Origin: Flavobacteriaceae bacterium UBA4166
Lineage (GTDB): Bacteria; Bacteroidota; Bacteroidia; Flavobacteriales; Flavobacteriaceae
Direction: 5' to 3'
Assembly: GCA_002379985.1 (NCBI GenBank)
Contig: DFVG01000013.1
Coordinates: 1 to 64,000, forward strand
Length of the DNA stretch: 64,000 bases
Numbering within the stretch: the stretch's first letter is position 1; each line of letters starts with the position of its first letter. Shown piece after piece: positions 26,171-35,811 of this stretch. A program made the position numbers and the translations under genes. Below the pieces are notes generated by a model. The model was not told where the DNA came from. It was given only the letters and a program-made list of their open reading frames with translations, and did not search any database.

Positions 26171-28276
26171 TTAAGAAATATATTTCCATAACCCCTGATC
26201 TTTCCCAATTTCGCGAAGGGTAAGAAGTATATTTTGATGTTTTTCTTCGGAAAGTGTTGGATCCTGTTTTAGAAGTTGCTGCGCATAAGAACGTGCTAGT
26301 TTTAAAATGGGCCCATCTTTAGTAATATCCGCAATCTGAAGACTGAGCACCCCACTTTGCTGAGTCCCCATCAAATTTCCGGGACCGCGTAGCTTTAGAT
26401 CGGTTTCGGCGATCTCAAAACCATCTGAAGTACCTACCATGGTTTCCAAGCGCGTCTTTGCATCTGCCGAAAGTTTATGCCCCGTCATCAAGATACAATA
26501 GCTTTGTTCGGCGCCGCGCCCCACACGACCTCGTAGTTGGTGCAATTGTGAGAGTCCGAAACGCTCTGCACTTTCAATTACCATCACCGAAGCATTTGGA
26601 ACATTGACCCCTACTTCAATTACGGTGGTAGCGACCATAATGTTGGTTTCTCCCTTTACAAAACGCTCCATTTCATAATCTTTGTCGGCCGACTTCATCT
26701 TGCCATGCACAATGGAAACCTGATAATCAGGCATTGGGAATTCACGTACAATACTTTCATACCCATCCATCAGATCTTTGTAGTCCATGGTAGCACTTTC
26801 CTGAATCAGCGGATACACAATATACACCTGTCGCCCTTTTTGGATCTCTTCTTTCAAAAATCGAAAAACCTTCAACCGATTTGCATCATATCGATGCACC
26901 GTCTTAATATCTTTTCTTCCCGGAGGCATTTCATCAATCGTACTAATATCCAAATCTCCATATAAACTCATAGCCAATGTTCTGGGAATAGGAGTGGCCG
27001 TCATCACCAAAATATGCGGCGGACGATCATTTTTGCGCCATAATTTACTGCGCTGTGCAACCCCAAAGCGATGTTGTTCATCAATAATGGCCAATCCTAA
27101 ATTATGAAACACCACAGGGTCTTCCAAAAGGGCGTGCGTTCCTACTAGCAGCTGTAAGGTGCCTTCTTCCAACATTGAAAACAGTTCTTTTCGTTCAGCG
27201 GTTTTTGTACTGCCGGTGAGTAGCGCAATTTCAATGTCCATCAGGGTACACCATTCTTGAAGTCCTTGATAATGTTGTATGGCTAATATTTCTGTTGGTG
27301 CCATCAAACAGGCTTGAAATCCATTGTCAAGGGCAATGAGCATCGACATAAATGCGACGATGGTTTTTCCGCTTCCTACATCTCCCTGCAATAGGCGATT
27401 CATTTGTGCAGTGCTTCCCAAATCATTTCTAATCTCTTTGATCACTCGCTTTTGAGCCTGGGTTAGTTGGAACGGCAAGTGCGTTTCAAAAAAAGTATTG
27501 AAGTAATCGCCTACCTGAGAAAAAGGGTGTCCCTTAAATTTCGATTTGTGGTAGGCATTTTTCTGAATTAACTGAAGTTGGATATAAAATAACTCCTCAA
27601 ATTTTAAACGATATTGAGCTTTGGCCAAAGCATCATTATGCTGCGGAAAATGAACATTCACCACCGCCTCTTTTTTAGCCATCAGGCGAAGTTCCTTCCT
27701 CATGTTTTCGGGAAGGGTTTCTCTAAAATTGAGCTGCGTTTCCGAAAGTAATTGTGCGATCAACGACCTCATCACTTTGTTGGTAATGCCGCTATTGGTT
27801 AATTTTTCGGTGGAAGGGTAGAGGGGTTGCAAGGCAGATCGCCTTTTGTTTTTGTGGTCTTTCCATAGCTCCATATCAGGATGCGGCATGGAAAAGAGTC
27901 CGTTGAACCAATTCACGCGTCCAAAGACTACGTAGGGTTCGTTGATCTTTAAATTCTCACGAATCCATTTATGACCACGGAACCAAACGAGTTCCATTTT
28001 CCCCGTGTCATCCATAAACGTAGCCACTAGTCGCTTTCCTCGTTTTTGTGCCACAGTTTTCAGGTGAATGATTTTACCGATGACTTGTACATCGGCATTC
28101 GACTGCTGCAATTGTTTGATCTTGTGATAGGTCGTTCGGTCTAGATAGCGATTTGGAAAAAGATGAATGAGATCTTGAAAGGTATGAATTCCCAGTTCCT
28201 TCCGAAGCAGATCTCCGCGTTGCGGCCCAACACCTTTGAGGTATTCGATAGGGGTCTGAAGAAATCGCTGGCTCAT
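26171..28276 (-). CDS. recG: ATP-dependent DNA helicase RecG
   Basis: A 701-residue monomeric helicase that remodels stalled replication forks and branched DNA. It has an N-terminal wedge/OB domain (GVGPQRGDLLRKELGI; VIGKIIHLKTVAQKRGKRLV), helicase motif I GDVGSGKT (298-305), motif II DEQHRFG, motif III MTATPIPRTLA, and in domain 2 VYPLIQES, the TTVIEVGVNVPNA motif and QLRGRVGRG. The C-terminal LRGPGNLMGTQQSG is a RecG signature. Length is normal. It is divergent from the M1 peptidase gene, 46 bases away. Confidence 0.97.
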   Translation of the reverse strand: MSQRFLQTPIEYLKGVGPQRGDLLRKELGIHTFQDLIHLFPNRYLDRTTYHKIKQLQQSNADVQVIGKIIHLKTVAQKRGKRLVATFMDDTGKMELVWFRGHKWIRENLKINEPYVVFGRVNWFNGLFSMPHPDMELWKDHKNKRRSALQPLYPSTEKLTNSGITNKVMRSLIAQLLSETQLNFRETLPENMRKELRLMAKKEAVVNVHFPQHNDALAKAQYRLKFEELFYIQLQLIQKNAYHKSKFKGHPFSQVGDYFNTFFETHLPFQLTQAQKRVIKEIRNDLGSTAQMNRLLQGDVGSGKTIVAFMSMLIALDNGFQACLMAPTEILAIQHYQGLQEWCTLMDIEIALLTGSTKTAERKELFSMLEEGTLQLLVGTHALLEDPVVFHNLGLAIIDEQHRFGVAQRSKLWRKNDRPPHILVMTATPIPRTLAMSLYGDLDISTIDEMPPGRKDIKTVHRYDANRLKVFRFLKEEIQKGRQVYIVYPLIQESATMDYKDLMDGYESIVREFPMPDYQVSIVHGKMKSADKDYEMERFVKGETNIMVATTVIEVGVNVPNASVMVIESAERFGLSQLHQLRGRVGRGAEQSYCILMTGHKLSADAKTRLETMVGTSDGFEIAETDLKLRGPGNLMGTQQSGVLSLQIADITKDGPILKLARSYAQQLLKQDPTLSEEKHQNILLTLREIGKDQGLWKYIS

Positions 28277-28322
28277 AGAACGAATTTACTTATTTTGGCA
28301 GAACATTTGTTGTAGTCACCCT

Positions 28323-30374
28323 ATGAAATACCTTCTTCTTTCCCTGATTTTATGTATTACGAGTACTTCTTGGTCGCAACTAGGAACGATGGATGTACTT
28401 TCCATCAAGGCAACTGTCGCCCCGGATGCCTCGACTGAAACCGTTTCAGGTGCGCTGGAGGTTCAATTTAAAATGTTGAAAGATGCTTCGGAAGTACACG
28501 TAGACGCCATTGCAATGCAGCTTTTGGAAGATCGCTCTGAAACGATAGCGATCACCGCTGAGGAAAAGACCATCACCTTCCGAAGTAATTTTAAAAAAGA
28601 TGCTACCTATACCGCCTCTTTTTCCTATCGTGCTACCCCCAAACAAACGCTCTATTTTGTCGGAGATCAAATTTGGACACAAGGTCAAGGAAAATATACA
28701 TCGCACTGGCTGCCCAGTGTGGATGAGATGAATGATAAGATCGAATTCGACCTGACGATACTCACTTCCAAAGGCAAGAAAGTTATGGCCAATGGCAAGC
28801 TGATCGGCACATCTCGAGAAGGACAACAGGTGGCATGGAGCTATGATATGGAAGCGCCTATGGCAAGTTATTTGGTGGCCTTTGTAATTGGTGATTTTGA
28901 AACGCAGACCCTTACTTCTGATAAAGGAGTTCCTATAGAACTGTACTATCGTCCACCCGATTCAAGCAAAGCAGCAGCAACGTATCGTCACACCAAAGAA
29001 ATATTTGATTTTTTTGAAACAAAGATCGGAGTCGCCTATCCTTGGCAGAATTACAAGCAGGCGCCTGTTCGAGATTTTTTGTATGCCGGTATGGAAAACA
29101 CCACGGCTACTGTTTTTTCGGAAGCGTTTGTGGTAGATGAAATTGGCTTTACCGATAGAAATTACGTCAACGTCAATGCGCACGAATTGGCACATCAATG
29201 GTTTGGAAACCTAGTGACAGAAACTTCCGGCACCCACCATTGGCTTCAGGAAGGGTTTGCTACCTATTACGCGCTTTTGGCAGAGAAAGAAATTTTTGGA
29301 GAAGATTATTACTATTGGAAGCTGTACAATTCTGCAGAACAGTTACAAGAATTAAGCGATCAGGGGAAAGGACAACGGCTCCTTGACCCGGGTGCGTCTT
29401 CACTTATTTTTTATGAAAAAGGTGCTTGGGCGTTACACATGCTGGAAGAACTTATAGGGACTCCGGCATTCGATCGTGCCGTACAATCGTATCTAACCAA
29501 ACATGCCTACGGAAATGTAGAAACATCTGATTTTTTAGAAGCAGTGCGCGCACAAACTTCGTTAGATATTTCAAACTGGGAGAAAGATTGGTTGCAGCAA
29601 ACGGCTTTCAAAGCAGAACAGGCCTACCAATCCCTTATGAAATCAAATTTTATGGAGTCGTATTTCGAGATCGCCGCGCTGCGTGCCGTTCCTTGGGAAG
29701 AAAAAAAGGCATTATTGGAAGGAGCACTTATCTTTCCGAACGACTTTATTGGACAAGAGGCGATTTATCAGTTGGCTTCGGAACCTATCGAAAAAACACT
29801 TCCGCTTTATAAGAAAGGATTTGCATCCAATAATGTTTTTGTCCGACAAGCCATTGCGAGTTCTTTGGAAACCATTCCGGCTGAATTGCAGGAAGCTTAT
29901 GAAAGCTTGCTGAACGATGAGAGCTATGTGACGCAAGAAATTGCCCTGTACCAACTATGGGCACAATTTCCTCAAAAGCGTATCGACTATTTGGAAGCTA
30001 TGAAGGGAGTGGAAGGGTTCCAAGACAAGAATATCCGGCAGCTTTGGTTAGCCCTCGCCCTTGCGACCCCAGAATACCAAGCGGAAAAGACGGAAGCTTA
30101 CAAAGAGGAGTTACGTAATTATGCTTCAAAAACCCACAGTTTTGAGATCAGGCAAAAGGCCTTTCAATACATCAATGAATTGCAGTTATACAATGAAGCG
30201 GTGATTGAAAGTATTGTGAATGCATGTACGCATCCCAATTGGCGTTTTCGCTCGGAAGCACGAAATCTATTGGAAGAATTGTTGAAAAGTCCGGGGCTCA
30301 AAGATGCCTTACGTCAATCGTTACCAAAGTTTCCGAAAAAAGAACAAGACTATTTGCAACGCGTTCTAAAATAG
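28323..30374 (+). CDS. M1 family metallopeptidase (aminopeptidase), exported
   Basis: A 683-residue zinc peptidase with a signal peptide (1-19, ending TSWSQ). It shows the substrate-binding GMENTTATVFSE (equivalent to GAMEN), the zinc motif HELAH (287-291) and Glu310 in LQEGFATY, with the usual 18-residue spacing. The C-terminal third is helical (HEAT-like repeats) as in other M1 proteins. Most likely it trims peptides from their N-terminus in the periplasm. Its last nine bases overlap the end of the convergent gene at 30366. Confidence 0.93.
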   Translation: MKYLLLSLILCITSTSWSQLGTMDVLSIKATVAPDASTETVSGALEVQFKMLKDASEVHVDAIAMQLLEDRSETIAITAEEKTITFRSNFKKDATYTASFSYRATPKQTLYFVGDQIWTQGQGKYTSHWLPSVDEMNDKIEFDLTILTSKGKKVMANGKLIGTSREGQQVAWSYDMEAPMASYLVAFVIGDFETQTLTSDKGVPIELYYRPPDSSKAAATYRHTKEIFDFFETKIGVAYPWQNYKQAPVRDFLYAGMENTTATVFSEAFVVDEIGFTDRNYVNVNAHELAHQWFGNLVTETSGTHHWLQEGFATYYALLAEKEIFGEDYYYWKLYNSAEQLQELSDQGKGQRLLDPGASSLIFYEKGAWALHMLEELIGTPAFDRAVQSYLTKHAYGNVETSDFLEAVRAQTSLDISNWEKDWLQQTAFKAEQAYQSLMKSNFMESYFEIAALRAVPWEEKKALLEGALIFPNDFIGQEAIYQLASEPIEKTLPLYKKGFASNNVFVRQAIASSLETIPAELQEAYESLLNDESYVTQEIALYQLWAQFPQKRIDYLEAMKGVEGFQDKNIRQLWLALALATPEYQAEKTEAYKEELRNYASKTHSFEIRQKAFQYINELQLYNEAVIESIVNACTHPNWRFRSEARNLLEELLKSPGLKDALRQSLPKFPKKEQDYLQRVLK

Positions 30375-30890
30375 TTCGGCGACTTCTTTTTTGATATACG
30401 CTAAGGCTTTTTGGGAGGGCGTTACTTCTTCCATAAAATTCCGAAGCAAATATTCCCTCAGCGCATCAGCATTATTATCTTTTTCGTGCATAGAACCCTG
30501 TCTGATGATATGAATGGTAGCATTCTTGGCGGCGTTGATGAGGTTCCAACATTCGGGCGTCACATAGATCTGTTGGGTTACATTGTGATCAAATTCTTGT
30601 TCGATATTTTGAATGAGCAGGGCTTCGTATTCATCGACGGCTTCAGAATAGGGTTTTACGCGAACCAACAATTTGTTGGGATCGATGCGTTCGAGCAGTA
30701 AGGTAAGTCGCTCGTACGCTTGCAAGCGTGTGGGTAAAATCTTGTTTTGCGCTTCTTTCTGAATAAGATAACGTCTTCGCCCCTCTTCGTTAGCCGTATG
30801 TCCTTTAAAAAAATAATAGGCAATGATTCCTACTACAACAGCAGGCAAGAGGTAAGCAACATAACTGAGGATTTGGGTAAGTTCTTCCAT
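30366..30890 (-). CDS. Small membrane-anchored conserved protein (DUF7935-like)
   Basis: A 174-residue protein with one N-terminal membrane span (about 9-28, VAYLLPAVVVGIIAYYFF), a basic stretch and a long helical cytoplasmic part (RLQAYERLTLLLERIDPNKLL; EALLIQNIEQEFDHNVTQQI). The pattern matches a conserved flavobacterial family without known function. It is the last gene of a minus-strand run (DsrE, two M20 proteins, FMN protein, this one), 28 bases after the FMN protein gene. The family name is from memory and moderately certain. Confidence 0.65.
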   Translation of the reverse strand: MEELTQILSYVAYLLPAVVVGIIAYYFFKGHTANEEGRRRYLIQKEAQNKILPTRLQAYERLTLLLERIDPNKLLVRVKPYSEAVDEYEALLIQNIEQEFDHNVTQQIYVTPECWNLINAAKNATIHIIRQGSMHEKDNNADALREYLLRNFMEEVTPSQKALAYIKKEVAELF

Positions 30891-30918
30891 AGTGTATTTT
30901 AACGAGATTCTGATTGGG

Positions 30919-32535
30919 TTAGTATCGTACTTTATCGTTCTTCTTGAGATCTTTTACTTCTTTCTTAGCGTCTTTTTTGTTGTAATGTCCTCCTAAGTGT
31001 GGGCATTTTTGCAAAGCTTTCATAGATTCAAAGGGAACGGTTGTTTTTAAGTAGGAGAAGGATTGTGCAAGGGTCTTTACCAAGTTTCGGTCCCCAAGGC
31101 TCAATTCGGCATCATCCATCGTCATCTGGCATGGATGCTCATACCCACAGGCATGGGTCATTTCTAATAATTCTTTTCGGAAATTCTTAAAATAGAAATG
31201 AGCTCGAACCGACTTGTCCTGAATATTAATACCACGTTGCAACCATTTATTTTGAGTAGCAACGCCGCTGGGGCAGGTGTTATTGTGGCATAATTGCGCC
31301 TGAATACATCCGATTGAAAGCATGGCTTCTCGGGCCACATTGATCACGTCTACTCCCATAGAAAAGGCCATGGCAGCTTTCGCCGGAAATCCAAGTTTTC
31401 CACTTCCCACGAACACCACACGATCACAGATGTTATGATGCTTAAAGATTTTATACACCTCTGCAAAACCAAAGATCCAAGGAAGCGCTACATGATCGGC
31501 GAAGCTAGGAGGGGCTGCTCCGGTACCGCCTTCGCCACCATCGATCGAGATAAAATCAGGGCCGCGACCTGTTTCTGCCATACGTTTTGCTAGTTTTTTC
31601 CAGTCGTCTAATTTTCCAACAGCACTTTTAATGCCTACGGGAAGTCCGGTAGCTTCTGCAATGGCTTCCACAAAATCGATCAACCCTTCAATTCCTTCAA
31701 ATGCAGAGTGTGTAGGCGGGGAGAGGACATCCTTCCCCAGTGGGACGTGTCTTATGGCTGCAATCTCAGGCGTAATTTTTGAGGCCGGGAGTACGCCGCC
31801 TTTACCGGGCTTTGCTCCTTGCGAGAGCTTTACCTCAATGGCACGGATCTGCGGATTCTTTTCTACTAACGCAATCATTCTTTCCATCGAAAAATTTCCG
31901 TTCTCGTCGCGCACGCCAAAATATCCAGTTCCGAAGTGAAAGACCACATCACTTCCGGTTTGATGGTAGGGGGAAAGTCCGCCTTCTCCCGTATTGTGGT
32001 AGGCGTGTGCTTTTTCGCACCCGCGATTCAATGATTCTATGGCCCGTGCCGATAAGGATCCGAAGCTCATGGCCGACACATTGATCACCGATGCAGGACG
32101 GTAGGGTTTTCTTCTGTTTCGGAAGGCGCCCATCACTTTCGCACAGGGAAGAAAATAAGGGTCTTTGTAATTGGGGTGCTTCTCATCTAATTTGAAGGGA
32201 AGCATGGCATTATTGATGAAGATATAATTGGGTTCATAGATGTCTCTATCGGTTCCGAAACCTTCGTAGTTGTTTTCATTTTTAGCGGAAGCATAGATCC
32301 AGCCACGTTCAATACGGTTAAAAGGAAGTTCTTCTCGGTTATTGGCTACAATATATTGCCGTAATTCTGGCCCAATACTCTCCAACATATAACGAATATG
32401 ACCCACCACCGGAAAATTATGCAGGATGGTGTGTTTTCTGCTGAAAAAAATATCCTTGATGGCAATGACAGCTAGAATGATGAGCACCCAAGCCCACCAT
32501 GGAATGGATCTTACTACATTGAAGAACGCTTCCAT
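30919..32535 (-). CDS. FMN-binding glutamate synthase family protein, membrane-anchored
   Basis: A 538-residue protein. An N-terminal membrane span (about 12-28) is followed by the glutamate synthase FMN/synthase barrel: VINVSAMSFGSLSARAIESL, HNTGEGGLSPYH, VKLSQGAKPGKGGVLP, FISIDGGEGGTGAAP and the cysteine cluster CIQAQLCHNNTCPSGVATQ for a 3Fe-4S-type cluster. It lacks the amidotransferase domain of GltB, so it is one of the stand-alone relatives (archaeal-type or ferredoxin-type) whose true substrate is often unknown. Its ATG overlaps the stop of the upstream M20 gene (TAATG), indicating coupled translation. Confidence 0.88.
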   Translation of the reverse strand: MEAFFNVVRSIPWWAWVLIILAVIAIKDIFFSRKHTILHNFPVVGHIRYMLESIGPELRQYIVANNREELPFNRIERGWIYASAKNENNYEGFGTDRDIYEPNYIFINNAMLPFKLDEKHPNYKDPYFLPCAKVMGAFRNRRKPYRPASVINVSAMSFGSLSARAIESLNRGCEKAHAYHNTGEGGLSPYHQTGSDVVFHFGTGYFGVRDENGNFSMERMIALVEKNPQIRAIEVKLSQGAKPGKGGVLPASKITPEIAAIRHVPLGKDVLSPPTHSAFEGIEGLIDFVEAIAEATGLPVGIKSAVGKLDDWKKLAKRMAETGRGPDFISIDGGEGGTGAAPPSFADHVALPWIFGFAEVYKIFKHHNICDRVVFVGSGKLGFPAKAAMAFSMGVDVINVAREAMLSIGCIQAQLCHNNTCPSGVATQNKWLQRGINIQDKSVRAHFYFKNFRKELLEMTHACGYEHPCQMTMDDAELSLGDRNLVKTLAQSFSYLKTTVPFESMKALQKCPHLGGHYNKKDAKKEVKDLKKNDKVRY

Positions 32536-33815
32536 TAAGGCGTATTTAAATAATCCATGCTCAATTGAACAAATGCTTTCACTCCTAGAAGCATTCCTGC
32601 TTCATCAATGCGAAAATCGGGAGTATGATGGGGTGCTGGATTGTTATCTCCGGGGGCTTTTCCGCCCAAAAAGAAATACAACCCTGGAATTTCTTCAGCA
32701 AAGAATGAAAAATCTTCGGCACCTGTAATGGCTTTGATTTCGATCACCTTGTCTTCACCGGCAGCTTTCTTGAGCGAAGGAAGCATCTTTGAAGTAAGTT
32801 CTGGATCGTTATACGTTATTGGGTATCCTTTTTCAATGTCTATAGTTGCTTCTGCACGATATACTTTGGCTATGGCAGGAACCATTTCTTCCATCCGGCG
32901 GTTGATCATCTTTTGCATATCACGATCTAGCGTACGTAAGGTTCCAATAATTTGCGCTTCTTCCGGAATGATATTGCTTCGTACGCCACTTGAGAATTTC
33001 CCAATAGAAAGTACCGCGGCTTCTTGAGTTAAAGGCGATTCACGAGAGATGATCGTTTGCAAACCGTCAACAATCTTAACGCCAGCCATAATTGGGTCAA
33101 CACCACCCCAAGGCATCGAACCATGCGTTTGTTTTCCTTTGATATTGATCTCAAAACTTTGCGATGCTGCCATAATACCGCCTGGTTTGTAGGCGATGGT
33201 TCCTATCGGTTGTTGTGCCCCGATATGGAGACCGAATATCGCATCCACATCTGGATTTTTTAAGACGTTTTCTTTTACCATAAGCTCGGCACCCCCTTCT
33301 TCTCCAGGAGGCGCTCCTTCTTCTGCAGGTTGAAAAATAAATTTGATCGTTCCGGCAAAGTCATTGTTCTTAGAAAGCACTTCTGCAACGCCCATCAAGA
33401 TAGCGATATGGGTGTCGTGCCCACAGGCATGCATCACTCCGGTTTCAACGCCGCGAAAGGTGGTTTTTACTTCACTTTTAAAGGGAAGGTCTACCCGCTC
33501 GGTTACGGGAAGTGCATCGATATCGGCGCGAAGTGCTAATACTTTTCCGGGGCGATTCCCTTTTAAGATGCCAACCACGCCAGTTTTCGCGACTTCGGTT
33601 TGTACTTCCATTCCTAAAGAAGTAAGATGCTCTGCAATCTTTTTTGCGGTATTGAACTCTCTGTTGGAAAGCTCGGGATTCTCATGAAAATAGCGTCGCC
33701 ATTCAATTACTTTGTCTTCAATATTGGCAATGTCCTGCGACAGTTGTGCCTGAGCAAGAAAGGGTAGTAGGAAGAAAATTAGTAAACTGTGGTAAAGGTG
33801 GTAGGGTCGTTTCAT
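32535..33815 (-). CDS. M20 family amidohydrolase, exported (paralogue 2)
   Basis: A 426-residue zinc-dependent amidohydrolase with an N-terminal signal peptide (ending FLAQAQ). Motifs: LRADIDALPV, HACGHDTHIAILMG, IFQPAEEG, GLHIG, GAEDFSFF and the C-terminal HHTPDF. These match the HipO/IlvR-like M20 aminoacylase/hippuricase group, which releases amino acids from N-acyl substrates. An in-frame ATG at 33827 also exists, but 33815 starts the signal peptide directly and lies one base after the upstream stop. It is similar to the preceding gene over its full length, a tandem duplicate. Confidence 0.9.
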   Translation of the reverse strand: MKRPYHLYHSLLIFFLLPFLAQAQLSQDIANIEDKVIEWRRYFHENPELSNREFNTAKKIAEHLTSLGMEVQTEVAKTGVVGILKGNRPGKVLALRADIDALPVTERVDLPFKSEVKTTFRGVETGVMHACGHDTHIAILMGVAEVLSKNNDFAGTIKFIFQPAEEGAPPGEEGGAELMVKENVLKNPDVDAIFGLHIGAQQPIGTIAYKPGGIMAASQSFEINIKGKQTHGSMPWGGVDPIMAGVKIVDGLQTIISRESPLTQEAAVLSIGKFSSGVRSNIIPEEAQIIGTLRTLDRDMQKMINRRMEEMVPAIAKVYRAEATIDIEKGYPITYNDPELTSKMLPSLKKAAGEDKVIEIKAITGAEDFSFFAEEIPGLYFFLGGKAPGDNNPAPHHTPDFRIDEAGMLLGVKAFVQLSMDYLNTP

Positions 33816-33816
33816 A

Positions 33817-35106
33817 TTACTGTGCATTTAAATAATCGAGGGTAAGTTGCGTCATGGCTTTCACGCCCAGCAGCATTCCATTGTCGTCAATTTTGAAATC
33901 AGGTGTGTGATGCGGAAAGGCTTCCGTATTTCCGGGCGTCATTCCTCCTAGGAAAAAATAGAAGCCCGGAACTTCTTCTTGAAAGTATGAAAAATCTTCT
34001 CCTCCTGTAGAGGCTTTGGTAAGAACCACATTGTTTTTTCCGGCAACCGACTCCAATGAAGGGAGCATTTGGGTTGTTAGCTCTGGGTCGTTGTAGGTAA
34101 CAACCGTGTTGTTTTGCCACTCCACGGTTGCCGTTCCGCCGTAGGCTTTAGCAATATCTCTGGCCATTTCCGTCATTCGTTTGATGATCATGTCGCGCAT
34201 TTGTGGATTGAGCGTTCGTACGGTACCAATCATTTCGGCACTTTCAGGAATAATATTAAAACGAACTCCGGAAGTGATCTTTCCTACCGTAATTACAGCG
34301 GCTTCTTCCACCAAAGGGGATTCTCTACTAATAATACTTTGAAAGCCATCAATGATCTTTGCAGAAATATAAATTGGGTCGACTCCCGCCCAAGGTGCAG
34401 AACCGTGGGTTTGTTTTCCCTGTACATTCACAACAAAGCGTTCCACTGCGGCCATAGTACCGCCCGGCTTGTATTTGATAGTTCCCACAGGAGTACCTGA
34501 ATTAATATGCAACCCAAAAATAGCATCCACATCCGGCTTTGTTAACACACCTTCCTTGATCATGAGTTTTGCGCCGCCCTCTTCGCCGGGTGGCGGACCT
34601 TCTTCTGCAGGTTGAAATATAAATTTAACCGTTCCTTTAATTTTGTCTTTGTGTTTTGAAAGTACCGAAGCCACTCCCATCAGTATCGCCGTGTGGGTGT
34701 CGTGTCCGCACGCATGCATCACTCCGGTTTCTTGTCCTAAGAAGGTAGTGGTTACCTCGCTTTTAAAGGGTAGGTCGTTGCGTTCGGTAACCGGAAGCGC
34801 ATCAATATCGGCACGAAGTGCCACTACTTTTCCGGGCTGATTACCTTTCAGCAAGGCTACGACGCCCGTTTTGGCCACTCCGGTTTGAACGTCCAATCCT
34901 AAGGATTTGAGGTGCGCTGCAATGGTTTCCGCAGTTTTGAATTCCCTGTTGGAGAGTTCCGGATTTTCATGAAAATGATGCCGCCAATCGATGACATCGC
35001 CTTCAATGGCTTCTACATCTTTCAGAACAGAAGCATCCATTTGTGCCAATGTGATATGGGTTGCCATTCCGAAAAGGAAACAAATAAAAATAGGTCTAAA
35101 TTTCAT
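33817..35106 (-). CDS. M20 family amidohydrolase, exported (paralogue 1)
   Basis: A 429-residue protein with signal peptide (MKFRPIFICFLFGMATHITLA) and the same order of motifs as its neighbour: VVALRADIDALPVTER, HACGHDTHTAILMG, FQPAEEGPPPGEEGGA, GLHINSGTPVG, GGEDFSYF and HHTPDFKID. Likely a periplasmic N-acyl-amino-acid or peptide amidohydrolase. The second copy starts one base after this stop, so the duplicated pair is co-transcribed with the DsrE gene upstream (ten bases away). Differences between copies, such as GAEDFSF versus GGEDFSY, may reflect substrate divergence. Confidence 0.9.
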   Translation of the reverse strand: MKFRPIFICFLFGMATHITLAQMDASVLKDVEAIEGDVIDWRHHFHENPELSNREFKTAETIAAHLKSLGLDVQTGVAKTGVVALLKGNQPGKVVALRADIDALPVTERNDLPFKSEVTTTFLGQETGVMHACGHDTHTAILMGVASVLSKHKDKIKGTVKFIFQPAEEGPPPGEEGGAKLMIKEGVLTKPDVDAIFGLHINSGTPVGTIKYKPGGTMAAVERFVVNVQGKQTHGSAPWAGVDPIYISAKIIDGFQSIISRESPLVEEAAVITVGKITSGVRFNIIPESAEMIGTVRTLNPQMRDMIIKRMTEMARDIAKAYGGTATVEWQNNTVVTYNDPELTTQMLPSLESVAGKNNVVLTKASTGGEDFSYFQEEVPGFYFFLGGMTPGNTEAFPHHTPDFKIDDNGMLLGVKAMTQLTLDYLNAQ

Positions 35107-35116
35107 ACAGCTAAGA

Positions 35117-35653
35117 TTATAAAGGAATAAGGGCGTACCCTTTGTTTTGATACTGAATTAAAGCCGTCATGGACGAAAGTGCTACTTGTACTTCTTGATA
35201 GCGTCTCGCTTCTGAAATGTTCCTATGAGCAGCGGTTTGTCCGCAAAGAATGATGGGAATATTTTCTGCATGCAACGCTTCCAACAGCGGAAGGTTTGGA
35301 TTGTTAACACCAAATTTTTCCTGATAAGCAGCATCATTTAGGAGTCCGTATGCGGCATTTCCATGGACCACCATGACAGGTAGCAATTGTTCTTTAGGTT
35401 TTCCCGCCTGCACATGCATGTTAAGAAATCTAGCGACTGTGGCGAGATACGGATTGATGGCTTCTGGATCTTCCGGAGCGCTTTTAATATCGAAAACCAC
35501 GCGAAAGGGAGTTGTGGTATCTGTAGCAATATCGGGAACTGGAACAGCATAGGTGGCTCCAAAATCTTTAACCACCTTTCCTTGCATGCGTTCCGCTTGC
35601 GCAAAACCTGCTAGCGTGGAGCAACATAGAAGTAACAACAATAAATTTCGCAT
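35117..35653 (-). CDS. Exported DsrE-family protein
   Basis: A 178-residue protein with a signal peptide (RNLLLLLLCCSTLAGFAQA). The mature part matches the DsrE/DsrF-like fold: FRVVFDIKSAPEDPEAINP, ARFLNMHVQAG, VMVVHGNAAYGLL and IPIILCGQTAAHR, where the cysteine could be the sulfur-handling residue. Exported DsrE-like proteins in Bacteroidota have no firm role. The frame extends to 35698, but the ATG at 35653 begins the signal peptide. First gene of a five-gene operon; a good promoter lies at 35686-35716. Confidence 0.82.
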   Translation of the reverse strand: MRNLLLLLLCCSTLAGFAQAERMQGKVVKDFGATYAVPVPDIATDTTTPFRVVFDIKSAPEDPEAINPYLATVARFLNMHVQAGKPKEQLLPVMVVHGNAAYGLLNDAAYQEKFGVNNPNLPLLEALHAENIPIILCGQTAAHRNISEARRYQEVQVALSSMTALIQYQNKGYALIPL

Positions 35654-35685
35654 AGACGAGGTTTGGTAGGTTATAAAATGATGTC

Positions 35686-35716
35686 TAAAGATATTCAAAT
35701 TTCGGCAATCCCAAAA
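35686..35716 (-). promoter_or_regulatory. Promoter of the DsrE/M20 operon
   Basis: Minus strand: TTTTG (35716-35712), 18 bases, TATCTTTA (35693-35686), a near match to TAnnTTTG with canonical spacing. The DsrE ATG follows 32 bases on. The window shows no other promoter-like site in the tight five-gene run down to 30366. Confidence 0.5.
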
Positions 35717-35811
35717 CCGGGAGACTGTTTATAAAATATGAGCCTTCTGTCGGGAATTTGTTTTGAATTTAATTATTTTCACACCGTTATTCTCTTCTGA
35801 AAAAATCAGCC

